In this document: one piece after another, positions 1 through 8,769 of the stretch
Layout of the letters: each line of letters starts with the position of its first letter
How positions within the stretch are numbered: the stretch's first letter is position 1
Source: Desulfobacterales bacterium
Lineage (GTDB): Bacteria; Desulfobacterota; DSM-4660; Desulfatiglandales; Desulfatiglandaceae
Direction: 5' to 3'
Length of the DNA stretch: 38,287 nt
Assembly (NCBI GenBank): GCA_022013615.1
Contig: JAKLQB010000450.1
Span: forward strand, 1-38,287
The notes under the pieces: generated by a model
Databases searched by the model: none
What the model was told of the DNA's origin: nothing
What the model saw: only the letters and a program-made list of their open reading frames with translations
Translations under genes and position numbers: made by a program

Positions 1-1
1 G

Positions 2-1159
2 GCCTGGAAGATGGGGCTGGCTACTGCATGCCGTCTTGTCTTGAATACTGCCCGACGTTTTGCCTACCCGTTTGCACCTGTTCTGAGCCGGGGGCTGGGG
101 GTGCCCCTTACAGCGATTACCTCTTTAATTGCAGTTAATCATGCTACGGCCATAATTGGCATGTTTTTTGGACCGGTAGCAGATCTTTTGGGCTATCGAC
201 TGATGATGTTGGCCGGTTTGGGAATGCTGGCTGCAGGCATGTTCGCCGGAGGTTTTTTGCCTTTTTACGGCGTTATCCTGATATCATTTTTTTTGGCAGG
301 GCTGGGCAAAAGTGTTTTTGATCCGGCTATTCAAGCGTATGTAAGTGAACGGGTACCCTACAAAAGGCGAGGGCTGGCCATTGGGTTTCTTGAGTTCAGC
401 TGGGCAGGCAGCACACTTGTGGGAATCCCTCTGCTTGGTCTTCTTATTGACCGATTGGGCTGGCGATCCCCTTTTTTTACCCTGGGAGGATTGGGCCTAT
501 TGGGTATTGTAGCTTTGAGAATTTTGTTCCCCGATGATGGAAAACAGACTGGTACACGTAATGTTTCAATGGGTTTTTGGAAGATCTGGCAACGGTTGGG
601 AAAAGAGCGGGCTGCCTTAGGGGCCATTGGCTTTTCTTTTTTTGTCAGCGTTGCCAACGATAACCTTTTTGTTGTGTATGGGGCCTGGCTGGAAGAAGCG
701 TTCGGCCTTAATATTGTTGCCCTGGGTCTGTGGACGAGTGCTATTGGCATGGCCGAATTATCAGGGGAGTCCTTAACTGCTGTCCTGGGGGATCGATTTG
801 GACTAAAGCGGTCTGTAATCCTTGGCTTGTCACTGTGCTCAATGAGCTATTGGCTGTTACCTATATTTGGGCAAGGCCTGGCCCCGGCCTTTGGCAGCCT
901 TTTTCTGATTTTTTTGACCTTCGAATTCACTATTGTCAGCTTCTTGTCGCTCTGTACAGAGTTATTGCCTGGCTCACGTGCAACAATGATGTCAGGTCTT
1001 TTAGCGGCTGCAGGTTTAGGCAGGATCGTTGGCGCCCTGATAGGGGGACCGGTTTGGCTGGCAGGCGGAATACTTGCGACCGGCCTTGTTTCGGGCACAA
1101 TCAGTGGTCTGGCTCTGGTTTCGCTGGTCTGGGGGCTTAAGGGATGGCGACAGCAGTAA
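2..1159 (+). CDS. MFS transporter, 5' end at window edge
   Basis: This is a major facilitator superfamily permease of the inner membrane, likely moving a small organic solute; the substrate cannot be told. About 380 residues of strongly hydrophobic sequence form roughly 11-12 membrane segments. A loop near residues 60-66 (DLLGYR) matches the family's loop 2-3 signature, and a basic loop near residue 115 (VPYKRRGLA) matches the loop 4-5 region. An ATG lies at position 11, but the frame is open to the left edge and the first visible residues already look like membrane segment 1, so the true start is probably just outside the window. It ends at a hairpin shared with the convergent lipoprotein gene. 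It appears unrelated to the genes that follow. Confidence 0.85.
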   Translation, partial: AWKMGLATACRLVLNTARRFAYPFAPVLSRGLGVPLTAITSLIAVNHATAIIGMFFGPVADLLGYRLMMLAGLGMLAAGMFAGGFLPFYGVILISFFLAGLGKSVFDPAIQAYVSERVPYKRRGLAIGFLEFSWAGSTLVGIPLLGLLIDRLGWRSPFFTLGGLGLLGIVALRILFPDDGKQTGTRNVSMGFWKIWQRLGKERAALGAIGFSFFVSVANDNLFVVYGAWLEEAFGLNIVALGLWTSAIGMAELSGESLTAVLGDRFGLKRSVILGLSLCSMSYWLLPIFGQGLAPAFGSLFLIFLTFEFTIVSFLSLCTELLPGSRATMMSGLLAAAGLGRIVGALIGGPVWLAGGILATGLVSGTISGLALVSLVWGLKGWRQQ

Positions 1160-1211
1160 AACAATAGCCAACAACCACTTCTTTTAAAAGGTGGTTGCTG
1201 GCTAAATTGTT
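1160..1211. terminator. Hairpin between convergent genes
   Basis: A long inverted repeat has arms AACAATAGCCAACAACCAC (1160-1178) and GTGGTTGCTGGCTAAATTGTT (1191-1211), nearly perfect apart from a bulge, with a 12-base AT-rich loop. It lies between the stop codons of two converging genes and would serve both strands. Neither side has a strong T-run, so it may be a bidirectional terminator or an mRNA 3'-end stabiliser. Confidence 0.6.
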
Positions 1212-1223
1212 AGGAAAAAAACA

Positions 1224-1445
1224 TCACTGGGCAGGGATATAAGGTATCTCTTCACCCCACCACCCTTGACTCTGGGATGCATTTCCTGTGTCTGCTGTGG
1301 GATTTTTGTAATCAGTCATACTGAATCTCATATGATCCCAATTCTTGTACATAGAGCTGTGCTGCCAGAACTCAGATTTGCTGGCCGCTGCGCCGCAACC
1401 CGCAAGAAACAAACCAAGTAATAACAATAGACCTAATTTTTTCAT
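1224..1445 (-). CDS. Small putative lipoprotein, 73 aa
   Basis: This is a short exported lipoprotein of unknown function. Residues 1-16 are a hydrophobic signal peptide ending in the lipobox LAGC, with Cys17 as the lipidation site. The mature part is about 56 residues, hydrophilic and rich in aromatic residues (a WW pair near the C-terminus), with no domain I recognise. A strong ribosome binding site (AAGGAGGT) precedes the ATG. The gene stands alone, convergent to the MFS gene, with a candidate promoter at 1638-1666. The lipobox and ribosome site make it a real gene despite its size. Confidence 0.75.
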   Translation of the reverse strand: MKKLGLLLLLGLFLAGCGAAASKSEFWQHSSMYKNWDHMRFSMTDYKNPTADTGNASQSQGWWGEEIPYIPAQ

Positions 1446-1993
1446 CTTTTTTTACCTCCTTTTTGTTGTATGTTCGAATTTAAATGAAATGATTGCTTAG
1501 AATATCTTTTCCCCCGCTCCTTTTTCCCTTATCTCACCTTTCCTGATTTTCCAGGGGCCTTTATTTTATCCCTAAGCCCCACAAGCTGGATGGCATAATT
1601 CTCCCCTTGAAAGGCTGATCCAGGCTAACTAATTTCTAATTTAATAAACCTAATCATAAATGTCAATAGAGTTAATCATGTAATCTGTGAATTCATTCCC
1701 GTGTTTTTCATAAATTCAAACTAAAACTGCACTATTTGCCTCATATTTTCTTTGACGATTCTCGGCAGTATTTGACAATTTTTGCCGTCTTCGAGCCAGG
1801 TTCTGCCATTACTTATTCTAACCATCTGAATTTAATAGGATTTTTTTAGATAAAAAAATTGCATGTTTCTTGCATGGATTTAAATTGGAAATAGAAATTC
1901 AAGTCCTCCCCCGAATAGCGGGATCTTCGACTTGATCCTGGAAAAAATATCTCATTCTCAGACAGCCTCCTAGGGAATGAGGAAAGAGAAAAA
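1446..1993. other. 548-bp divergent intergenic region
   Basis: This AT-rich gap separates a minus-strand and a plus-strand lipoprotein gene. It holds the minus-strand promoter candidate at 1638-1666 and a tandem pair of TTGCATG motifs near 1859-1876. I found no convincing coding frame or RNA gene. A clear -35/-10 pair for the plus-strand gene was not found. Confidence 0.5.
1638..1666 (-). promoter_or_regulatory. Candidate sigma-70 promoter for the 73-aa lipoprotein gene
   Basis: On the minus strand a perfect -35 box TTGACA (1666-1661) is followed after exactly 17 bases by TAAATT (1643-1638), which matches four of six positions of the -10 consensus. It faces the lipoprotein gene and implies a leader of about 185 bases. 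The surroundings are AT-rich, so a chance match is possible. Confidence 0.4.
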
Positions 1994-2656
1994 ATGAGTG
2001 CTAAGAAGAAACGGATTCTGCTTTTCCTGTCCTGTCTTTCCATATCTTTAGTGGTTTTTGGCTGCGCTCCACAAGCATATAGAATACATCCTGAATTTGA
2101 GAAAAGAGCCCGGAATTTCAATACACTGGGGCTTATGCTTTGTGATGTAAAAGCCTATGAAATCACAGGCCTTGGGGTAGTCGAATTAAGAAAAGGCTGG
2201 TGTACGACAGGCAAGGAGAATTTGGTTAGTGCCCTCGTGGAAGGCCTTAGAAAGAAAAACTACAGAATAAAGCCTCTCGCCAAGGATAAGGAAATAGAGG
2301 AAGAAATAGCAGAAATCGAAGCAGTTTATGGGGCTGTGAACAAATCTATCCAGTTGCATACCTATGGTCCGCAATTATTTCCTGAAAAGAAGAAGAATTT
2401 TGAGTATTCATTAGGTTCTGTTGAGAGAATTTTGCAGAAGTCCGGCACCGATTCGCTTGTGTTTGTCCGCGGGCTTGATCATGTTTTAAAAGGGAAGGAA
2501 GAGGCATTTATAAGTGTGGCTTTTGTAGATTCATCCGGGACTATATTATGGTATTGTGAGAAAGGTATCCAGGGTGAGGGTGGCCTTAGAGACCCTGAAA
2601 GTGCATCAAAGCTTGTGGAAAATGTACTCGCTTCATTTCCAGGGGTGGGCGGATGA
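1994..2656 (+). CDS. Putative lipoprotein, 220 aa, unknown function
   Basis: This is an exported lipoprotein with no family that I recognise. Residues 1-23 form a basic then hydrophobic signal peptide ending in VFGC, so Cys24 is the lipidated residue. The mature protein has a charged, helix-prone stretch around residues 95-115 (KEIEEEIAEIEAV) and alternating beta-like segments toward the end, somewhat like outer-membrane-associated 'ABC-type' or GNA1162-like lipoproteins; that resemblance is only an impression. GAGGAAAGAG lies just upstream of the ATG. Its stop overlaps the next gene's start (ATGA), so the two are probably translationally coupled and act in the same compartment. Confidence 0.75.
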   Translation: MSAKKKRILLFLSCLSISLVVFGCAPQAYRIHPEFEKRARNFNTLGLMLCDVKAYEITGLGVVELRKGWCTTGKENLVSALVEGLRKKNYRIKPLAKDKEIEEEIAEIEAVYGAVNKSIQLHTYGPQLFPEKKKNFEYSLGSVERILQKSGTDSLVFVRGLDHVLKGKEEAFISVAFVDSSGTILWYCEKGIQGEGGLRDPESASKLVENVLASFPGVGG

Positions 2657-3813
2657 GATATATCCTCTTGATCCTGATGCTGTGTTTTGCAGCCGCCTGC
2701 TCTACACCCGCGAACCTTCCTCTGGCAACAGATAATTCCGGTATTGATGATGAAAAGAGACTCTGGCAGCGCTCAGAAGACGAACAAAAAGTGCTCACCC
2801 AGAGCGGACTGATATATATAGATGACCAACTTGATGACTATTTGAACCAGGTTGCCAGGAAGCTTCAGCCGCCTGAAATCCTGGAGCATATTCCTTTTAG
2901 GATAATGGTCATCAAGAGCCCTTATTTGAACGCTTTTGCTTTCCCAAATGGGGTCATATACATTCATACTGGAATTCTCGCGCGTATGGATAATGAGGCT
3001 CAACTTGCAGCTCTACTTGGTCATGAGATGACACACTGCACACACAGACACGCGCTGAAAACTCTCAGGCATTTTAAAAGCAAATCTGACTTTCTCGCCG
3101 GTGTCCAGGGATCCTTGATTCAATTTAGCGGGATTGGAAACGTGGTGAATCAATTGGGGTCCTTAGGTTCGAAAGCTGCAGTCAGCGGGTATCGCCGGGA
3201 CCTCGAAACCGAGGCTGATTTGGTCGATCTTCAGTTAATGGCAAAGGCAGGGTATGACCCTAATGAAGCACTCAGGCTTTTCGAACATCTGAAAAGGGAG
3301 CTTGAGGAAGAAAACATGCAAGAACCTTTCTTTTTTGGTTGTCATCCCAGGCTTCAGGAACGGGTGGAGAACTGCGAAAATTTTCTTAAAACCCGTTACC
3401 AGAAAGAAGAGACAGGAATAACGAATACAGGGGTTTTTTTGACAAAATTGAATAAGGTTATACTGGACAATGCCTGGCTGGATTTAAAGGCCGGACGCTT
3501 CCATAGCGCACAGAGGGGAGCTGAAAAGTATTTGAAAATTGAACCAAATGATGCAGGAGTGTATTACTTGCTGGGTGAGGTTTTCAGGCAGAGAGCAAAA
3601 GCGGACGATATGCACAAAGCAAAGGCCTATTACGAGAAGGCCATTTTCTTAGACCCTTTTTATCCGGATCCCCACAAGGCAATCGGGTTAATTTATTACA
3701 AGGATGGAGAGAAAAAGCTCGCAAAGAAATCTTTTGGACAATGTTTGTCCCTTTCACCCCATAGAGCGGACAAAGCCTATATTGTAGGATATTTAAAAAA
3801 ATGTAATCAGTAA
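2653..3813 (+). CDS. M48-family zinc metalloprotease lipoprotein with C-terminal TPRs
   Basis: This is a periplasmic, membrane-anchored metallopeptidase of the M48 (BepA/Oma1-like) family, which acts in outer-membrane protein quality control. The signal peptide ends before Cys16 (AAAC). The catalytic motif HEMTH is at residues 124-128, and the third zinc ligand is Glu185 in ETEAD. From about residue 275 there are helical repeats resembling TPR units, with YYLLGEVFRQR near 305-315 and HKAIGLIYYK near 340-350, as in BepA-type proteins. Length 386 fits that subgroup, though it is shorter than E. coli BepA. It overlaps the preceding lipoprotein gene by 4 bases and is followed within 14 bases by another lipoprotein gene, so the three form an envelope-maintenance operon. 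Confidence 0.9.
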   Translation: MRYILLILMLCFAAACSTPANLPLATDNSGIDDEKRLWQRSEDEQKVLTQSGLIYIDDQLDDYLNQVARKLQPPEILEHIPFRIMVIKSPYLNAFAFPNGVIYIHTGILARMDNEAQLAALLGHEMTHCTHRHALKTLRHFKSKSDFLAGVQGSLIQFSGIGNVVNQLGSLGSKAAVSGYRRDLETEADLVDLQLMAKAGYDPNEALRLFEHLKRELEEENMQEPFFFGCHPRLQERVENCENFLKTRYQKEETGITNTGVFLTKLNKVILDNAWLDLKAGRFHSAQRGAEKYLKIEPNDAGVYYLLGEVFRQRAKADDMHKAKAYYEKAIFLDPFYPDPHKAIGLIYYKDGEKKLAKKSFGQCLSLSPHRADKAYIVGYLKKCNQ

Positions 3814-3826
3814 AGCGGGAAGTAGA

Positions 3827-4417
3827 ATGAAAAAATTCTTGTTGATATTCTTACTCTTTATACCGGCCTGTGCACCCTGGATTAAAACCGGGGGTTCATA
3901 TGAATCATTGCCACACAATTTCTATGTAAATATCCCACAGGGATGGATGATGTTAGATACTGATCGGTATCTTCTTATAAGCGGGGACGGGCCTTTTCTA
4001 CAGTACGTCCTTATTCAGGATCGCCCCATAGACATGCCGTTCCGAAACACAAAAAAGAAATTTAACAGACTTATGCTACCCCAGGAGGCAGCAGATGTCG
4101 TTATCGATGAAATCACATCCGATCGGTCAGTCCTGAATTTTGAGATAATTGAAAATGCACCTACCCGAATAAATGGGCATGATGGGTTCAGAATGGTGTT
4201 TACATACAAAAATAGAGATGGTCTGAAGCTCAAAACAATATATCATGGGTTTTTGGCAGGCGAGAATTTTTACAATATTCGCTACACCGCCGTGAATAGA
4301 TATTACTTTGAAAAGGACATTGAAGCCTTTAGGAAAGTCCTGGAAAGCTTCAGGCTAATCGAAGATGAAGGAAATTGTCCTGGCATAAGGGTATCGCAAA
4401 CTATGAAAGCCAATTAA
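3827..4417 (+). CDS. Putative lipoprotein, 196 aa
   Basis: This is an exported lipoprotein of unknown function. The signal peptide (residues 1-14) ends in IPAC with Cys15 lipidated. After this comes a segment typical of PsbP/DUF1795-like folds: NFYVNIPQGW near residues 27-36, a central beta-rich part with GHDGFRMVFTYK near 119-130, and a C-terminal helix AFRKVLESFRLIED near 165-178. This layout resembles small beta-sandwich stress or cargo proteins, but the assignment is tentative. A ribosome site (GGGAAG) precedes the ATG. It is the last gene of the lipoprotein trio, 13 bases after the M48 protease, and may be a substrate or partner. Confidence 0.7.
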   Translation: MKKFLLIFLLFIPACAPWIKTGGSYESLPHNFYVNIPQGWMMLDTDRYLLISGDGPFLQYVLIQDRPIDMPFRNTKKKFNRLMLPQEAADVVIDEITSDRSVLNFEIIENAPTRINGHDGFRMVFTYKNRDGLKLKTIYHGFLAGENFYNIRYTAVNRYYFEKDIEAFRKVLESFRLIEDEGNCPGIRVSQTMKAN

Positions 4418-4568
4418 CCGGATTGCTCACGAAATTTGTTTTTCACCTTACACCGAAATCTTTCCGCCAACCACTTCAGAAAAGACATCATTATCCTCTT
4501 TTATCATAATAATATGCTTCTATCCTTAGTGTGTGTATATTTAGCTTGATCAAATATTTCATACGTGT

Positions 4569-4578
4569 CAACATGTTG
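4569..4578. promoter_or_regulatory. 10-bp perfect palindrome upstream of the FAA-hydrolase operon
   Basis: CAACATGTTG is a perfect palindrome about 86 bases before the start codon of the first catabolic gene. No clear -35/-10 pair accompanies it. It could be an operator half or chance. Confidence 0.2.
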
Positions 4579-4663
4579 TAAATGCCTGCTGTTTATGCTA
4601 CACACAGGAAGCCCAGGAAGCCGGATTAATTCCTCAACAAGAAACTGAAAGGGAAGGATAGGC

Positions 4664-5482
4664 ATGAAGATTGGGCAATTTTATTATGAAAATCGTGTTT
4701 GTCTTGGAGTTATTGAGGCCAATGGCATTGCAGTTATTAAATTTGATGGAGATATGGTCGATTTCATTAAGCGTGGGGAGCCACCAGAGATTAGCAGCAA
4801 GACCATCTCTCTTGAAGAGGTAAAATGGGCAGCACCTGTGTCCCGACCGTCCAAGATCATTGGCCTTGGTTTAAACTACAAAGACCATGCTGAGGAGAGC
4901 AAAGGAAAAATCCCTGAAGTCCCCTTGATTTTCGCAAAGTTCCCGAACAGTTTAAATGCCCATAACGAACCGATTACCTGGGACGTGAATCTGACCAGAA
5001 AGGTGGATTTTGAGGTAGAACTGACTGTGATCATTGGCAAAAAAGTGCACGATTGCCCTGAAAGCGAGGCAATGAAGGCTATATTCGGCTATACTTGCGC
5101 CAATGATGTGAGTGCCAGGGACCTTCAATTCGGTGATGGTCAGTGGGTTCGAGGAAAATCCCTTGATACATTTTGTCCCCTTGGACCATGGATTGTGACT
5201 GCTGATGAGTTGCCGGACCCGCATTCTTTAAAAGTCCGGTATTGGCTGAACGGCAGACTTATGCAGGATAGTCACACCAGTTTGATGATATTCCGGATTC
5301 CGTCGGTAGTAAGTTTCCTGTCACATAATTTTACTCTGCTCCCGGGTGATGTCATTTTGACCGGCACGCCCTCAGGTGTTGGCGTCTTCCGCGATCCTTC
5401 CATATATATGAAGGACGGAGATGAAGTGGCGGTGGAGGTAGAGGGGATAGGGCGCCTTGTGAATACCTGCAGGACAAGATGA
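4664..5482 (+). CDS. Fumarylacetoacetate hydrolase (FAH) family protein
   Basis: The family hydrolyses or decarboxylates beta-diketo or 2-hydroxy-dienoate acids with a divalent metal in the cytosol. The N-terminal domain (1-60) is short; the catalytic domain starts at KIIGLGLNYKDHA (64-76). Metal ligands appear as Glu117 and Glu119 (FEVEL) and Asp148 (CANDVSARD). The family signature GDVILTGTPSGVG lies near the C-terminus. Length 272 is normal for this subgroup. GGGAAGGAT precedes the ATG. It is first in a plus-strand catabolic run with an acyl-CoA ligase 85 bases downstream, so it may process a diketo acid in that pathway; the substrate is not known. Confidence 0.88.
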   Translation: MKIGQFYYENRVCLGVIEANGIAVIKFDGDMVDFIKRGEPPEISSKTISLEEVKWAAPVSRPSKIIGLGLNYKDHAEESKGKIPEVPLIFAKFPNSLNAHNEPITWDVNLTRKVDFEVELTVIIGKKVHDCPESEAMKAIFGYTCANDVSARDLQFGDGQWVRGKSLDTFCPLGPWIVTADELPDPHSLKVRYWLNGRLMQDSHTSLMIFRIPSVVSFLSHNFTLLPGDVILTGTPSGVGVFRDPSIYMKDGDEVAVEVEGIGRLVNTCRTR

Positions 5483-5567
5483 TGTTATGTCGCTTAAGAA
5501 CTGATTTTTTCTTGTGTATTAACCCTGGACAAAGGAACGTATCCCAGTCCAGTCAAGGAGTTGGAAA

Positions 5568-7112
5568 ATGAATGTGGGCTACCTTTTAGCCAACTCTGGA
5601 CATAAATATCCCAAAAGATTAGCCATCATCTCCGAAGAGGGTAGGTGGACCTTTGAAGAATTTGATAAAAGGACGAGCCGACTTGGAGGGGCCATGCTGA
5701 AAGCTGGCTTGAAGAAAGGAGATCGGGTGGCGATTCTTTTTTTCAACAGTAGTTACTTTGTTGAAGTCTATTTTGCTGCCCTTAAGGTGGGTCTGGTCGC
5801 TACGCCGGTGAATTTTCGATTTGTTGGACCGGAGATTGCTTATGTCCTCAATGACTCACAACCGAGCATACTTTTTTACGGACCCGAATTCGAGACAACC
5901 ATTTTGGACATTCGCGAACAACTGGACACGATTCGCGTCTTTGTTTCACCCCATGACGGCGCCTCCTCCTCAGCCGTAGACTATGAAGAATTTCTTTCAA
6001 AAGGAAAATGTATCACCCCTGCATCTGATATTTGTGAAGACGATCAATGCCAGATTATGTACACGTCAGGGACCACTGGTAGACCAAAGGGGGCAATCCT
6101 CACCCATGGTAATGTGCTCTGGAATCTCTTCAATACTGTCTTAGGCAGGGAAGACAAAACTGGAGAGAGGGCCCTGATTGTAGGACCCCTTTATCACACG
6201 GCTGCATTGAATAATCACTTTACTATTCAGGTAGCTCTCGGAGGAACCAGTATCCTTGTACGAAAATTTGAACCGGAATCGCTTCTCAGGACCATAGAAA
6301 AAGAAAGGGCGACCGTCATCTCCGGTGCACCGGCACTTTATAACCTACTCTTGCAGCATCCCAATGCCAGCAAATATGATACCAGCTCTATCACTAAATG
6401 TACTGCCGGCGCCGATAAGCTGCCCATGGAGATCAAGGAAAGGCTCCTTGAGTTTTTTCCAAATATTAAAGGAATTTATGACGTTTACGGTTGCACCGAG
6501 GCATCTCCCTGTATCACGATTCTCAATGCAGAGGACTCCCTGCGGAAAGATATGTCAGTGGGAAAAGACTTGCCGTTTTTAGAGGCTCGTGTGGTTGATG
6601 AAGATGATAAATTGCTGCCGCCAGGTGAAGTGGGGGAGTTAATCTGCAGGGGGCCAAACGTGATGAAAGGTTATTATGGAAACCCAGAAGGCACGCGAGA
6701 AGCTATCCGGAATGGCTGGCTTTATACCGGGGATCTGGCCAGAATGGACGAGGAAGGTTTTTTTTATATAGTAGATCGCAAGAAGGAAATGATTGTCAGT
6801 GGCGGAGAGAATATTTATCCAAGGGAAATTGAAGAGGTACTGATCACACATCCGGCTATTTCCGATGTGGCAGTGGTTGGTATCTCCGATCCAGACTGGG
6901 GAGAATCGGTTAAGGCATTCGTGGCCCTCAAGGAAGGGGAAATGATTAGCGAGCAGGAGGTGATCGACTTTTGCAAGAAGTATCTTGCAAGTTATAAAAA
7001 GCCAAAGACAGTAGCCTTTATCCCTTCAATTCCCAGAAACCCGTCAGGAAAAGCCTTGAAACGGCTCTTGAAAGAAAAATACGATCGTTTACCGATCGAG
7101 AAAAGGAGGTGA
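5568..7112 (+). CDS. AMP-dependent acyl-CoA synthetase (class I adenylate-forming)
   Basis: It activates a carboxylic acid to its CoA thioester with ATP via an acyl-adenylate. The P-loop-like motif MYTSGTTGRPKG is at about 164-175, the VYGCTEAS motif follows near 305-312, the hinge YTGDLARMDEEGF lies near 386-398 with IVDRKKEMIVSGGENIYP just after, and the catalytic lysine motif PSGKALK is near 495. Length 514 is full. The acid activated is not readable; the shape suits medium or aryl/fatty acids. It follows the FAH gene and precedes a TAXI-TRAP importer, so it probably activates the imported acid. Its stop codon is embedded in a strong ribosome binding site (GGAGGTGA) that serves a tiny downstream frame. 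Confidence 0.92.
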   Translation: MNVGYLLANSGHKYPKRLAIISEEGRWTFEEFDKRTSRLGGAMLKAGLKKGDRVAILFFNSSYFVEVYFAALKVGLVATPVNFRFVGPEIAYVLNDSQPSILFYGPEFETTILDIREQLDTIRVFVSPHDGASSSAVDYEEFLSKGKCITPASDICEDDQCQIMYTSGTTGRPKGAILTHGNVLWNLFNTVLGREDKTGERALIVGPLYHTAALNNHFTIQVALGGTSILVRKFEPESLLRTIEKERATVISGAPALYNLLLQHPNASKYDTSSITKCTAGADKLPMEIKERLLEFFPNIKGIYDVYGCTEASPCITILNAEDSLRKDMSVGKDLPFLEARVVDEDDKLLPPGEVGELICRGPNVMKGYYGNPEGTREAIRNGWLYTGDLARMDEEGFFYIVDRKKEMIVSGGENIYPREIEEVLITHPAISDVAVVGISDPDWGESVKAFVALKEGEMISEQEVIDFCKKYLASYKKPKTVAFIPSIPRNPSGKALKRLLKEKYDRLPIEKRR

Positions 7113-7114
7113 TT

Positions 7115-7162
7115 ATGAAGGGGGTTGGTTTTTTTGCGCCATCAACAATATTTACAATTTAA
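7115..7162 (+). CDS. Possible 15-aa leader peptide
   Basis: A minute frame (MKGVGFFAPSTIFTI) starts 8 bases after a near-perfect ribosome binding site, AAAAGGAGGTGATT, which overlaps the stop of the ligase gene. Its own stop TAA overlaps the ribosome binding site of the TRAP binding-protein gene. The layout suggests translational coupling or a leader that boosts the binding protein. It may equally be the eroded start of a deleted gene, or chance. Confidence 0.3.
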   Translation: MKGVGFFAPSTIFTI

Positions 7163-7174
7163 GGAGGAATGGAA

Positions 7175-8152
7175 ATGAGAAAAAGAATTATAACTACGGC
7201 CATTGTTTTTTTGTTTGTAATCGGAATAGCAGTAGCTGCCAGTCCCAATATAGCTTCGGCAGGCAGCAAGCGCCTATTGTCCATAGCCACTGCCAGCACA
7301 GGTGGAAGTTGGTATCCAGCGGGTGGTGCAGTTGGAAGTCTTATTACTAAGTATATACCCAATACCGAGGCTTCTGCTCATCCATCGGCTGCCAGCAGGG
7401 AAAATATCAGACTGCTACAAGAAAAGAAAACTGATCTCGCTATGGTCATGCCAGATGTGGCTTTTTTTGCCCAAACCGGGACAGACATTTATCAAGGAAA
7501 AACTCCGGCAAATATTAAGGGACTCTTTTCATTCTGGGGAATAGACCTGCTCATTATTGCCCGCGCTGATACGGATATTCACAAAATAGAGGATCTCAAG
7601 GGACATAAGGTTGGATTCGGACCTCCAGGAAGCGGGAGTGAGACAATGTCAAAAAAGATTCTGGCGGAATATGGAATAACGTACAAGGACTTAAAACCTC
7701 AATTTATTTCTGCCACAGAGCAATCTCAGGCCTTGAAGGATAAGTCGCTTGATGCTGCCATGTATACCATTGGAACACCAGCTTCTACCTTCGTTGATCT
7801 TTGCACCTTAACCAAGTGCCGTATCATACCTATAAAACAAGATATGATGGAAAGAATAATAAAGAAGTATCCTTATTATTCACCGTCAGTTATCCCTGCC
7901 AATGCATATCCACAAATAAAAAAGGACAATCCCGCCCTGAAATGGGTCGGCATTATCGTTACTTATGAGGACTTGGATTCAGATCTTGCCTATAAAATCG
8001 TAAAGACGGTATGCAAGGATCACCTGGATGAATTTAAACAATGCCACGCTCAGGCAAAAAAATTGACTACAGAAGGCATGGCAAAAGGAATGTCCATACC
8101 CTGGCATCCGGGGGCGGCCAAATTTTGGAAGGAAGCTGGCCTTTTGAAGTAG
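7175..8152 (+). CDS. TAXI-family TRAP transporter solute-binding protein
   Basis: This is the periplasmic receptor of a TRAP importer of the TAXI (TRAP-associated extracytoplasmic immunogenic) class. A signal peptide of about 28 residues, ending near SAG, is followed by the characteristic segment IATASTGGSWYPAGGA. The mid part GHKVGFGPPGSGSE matches the family's conserved loop. I place the start at ATG 7175 because AAGGAGG lies 7 bases before it; the ATG at 7169 is only one base from that site. The DUF1850 gene and the fused permease follow on the same strand, completing the importer. The ligand is unknown; the neighbouring ligase suggests a carboxylate. Confidence 0.93.
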   Translation: MRKRIITTAIVFLFVIGIAVAASPNIASAGSKRLLSIATASTGGSWYPAGGAVGSLITKYIPNTEASAHPSAASRENIRLLQEKKTDLAMVMPDVAFFAQTGTDIYQGKTPANIKGLFSFWGIDLLIIARADTDIHKIEDLKGHKVGFGPPGSGSETMSKKILAEYGITYKDLKPQFISATEQSQALKDKSLDAAMYTIGTPASTFVDLCTLTKCRIIPIKQDMMERIIKKYPYYSPSVIPANAYPQIKKDNPALKWVGIIVTYEDLDSDLAYKIVKTVCKDHLDEFKQCHAQAKKLTTEGMAKGMSIPWHPGAAKFWKEAGLLK

Positions 8153-8253
8153 GTCTGCCCTTAATCGGGTACTAACAGTTTCTCCGTGGGAAGTGTTTGG
8201 TACTCTGACTTGACGCACTTCCTGCGGACTTTATAAGGCGCTTTTTTGCCGTC

Positions 8254-8769
8254 ATGGTACAGATCATCAAAAGATCGTTAGCACTTGGAGGGGTGGGCAT
8301 AATCCTCATTCTGGCAGCGGTTTATTTATGCTTTTACCCTCTGTATATATTGAGCATTGAAGATATAAGTGATAATAAGATAGTGTTGGAAAGAGCAACT
8401 TCACCTGGAGATAACCTATGGATCGTATTTGTAAATTCCGTTGAAGGCCTCCCGGTGGCCGACCACTTTGTTGTGAATGATAATTATAAATTTTTATTCA
8501 CTGAAACCATTTTTCAGGCACCTTATGCCGGTTATGTGCATCCCGAAAGAGAAGAGCTGATTGCCCCGGGGACTACAAGAATCTCAGGGTATAACAGGCA
8601 GATGGAGAAAATTACATTCTATGCTGGATACGCATTCAAACACATGCTATTCCTGAATGGTAACTGGCTGCCTCTCAATGAAGTGGCTGAGGGGGGTGAC
8701 ATTATCCAGATTACAATAAGAAGCAATTCGAGATTGGCCTTCCTGTTGAAAAGGATATTCAATGACTGA
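8254..8769 (+). CDS. DUF1850 domain protein of the TAXI-TRAP system
   Basis: This is a small membrane-anchored protein usually found beside TAXI-type TRAP permeases; its exact role is unknown. One N-terminal membrane segment spans about residues 9-31. The DUF1850 signature appears as VNSVEGLPVADHF near 61-73, with the GYVHPEREELIAPG region around 95-110. No good ribosome site precedes the ATG, so the start is less sure; the frame stays open upstream of it. Its 3' end overlaps the permease start by 8 bases, which implies translational coupling. Context and signature both support a TRAP accessory role. Confidence 0.82.
   Translation: MVQIIKRSLALGGVGIILILAAVYLCFYPLYILSIEDISDNKIVLERATSPGDNLWIVFVNSVEGLPVADHFVVNDNYKFLFTETIFQAPYAGYVHPEREELIAPGTTRISGYNRQMEKITFYAGYAFKHMLFLNGNWLPLNEVAEGGDIIQITIRSNSRLAFLLKRIFND

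Noticed and set aside
8153..8253. Upstream start for the DUF1850 protein
   Set aside because: The frame is open to about 8220 but no better start codon or ribosome site is present, so ATG 8254 was kept with lower certainty.
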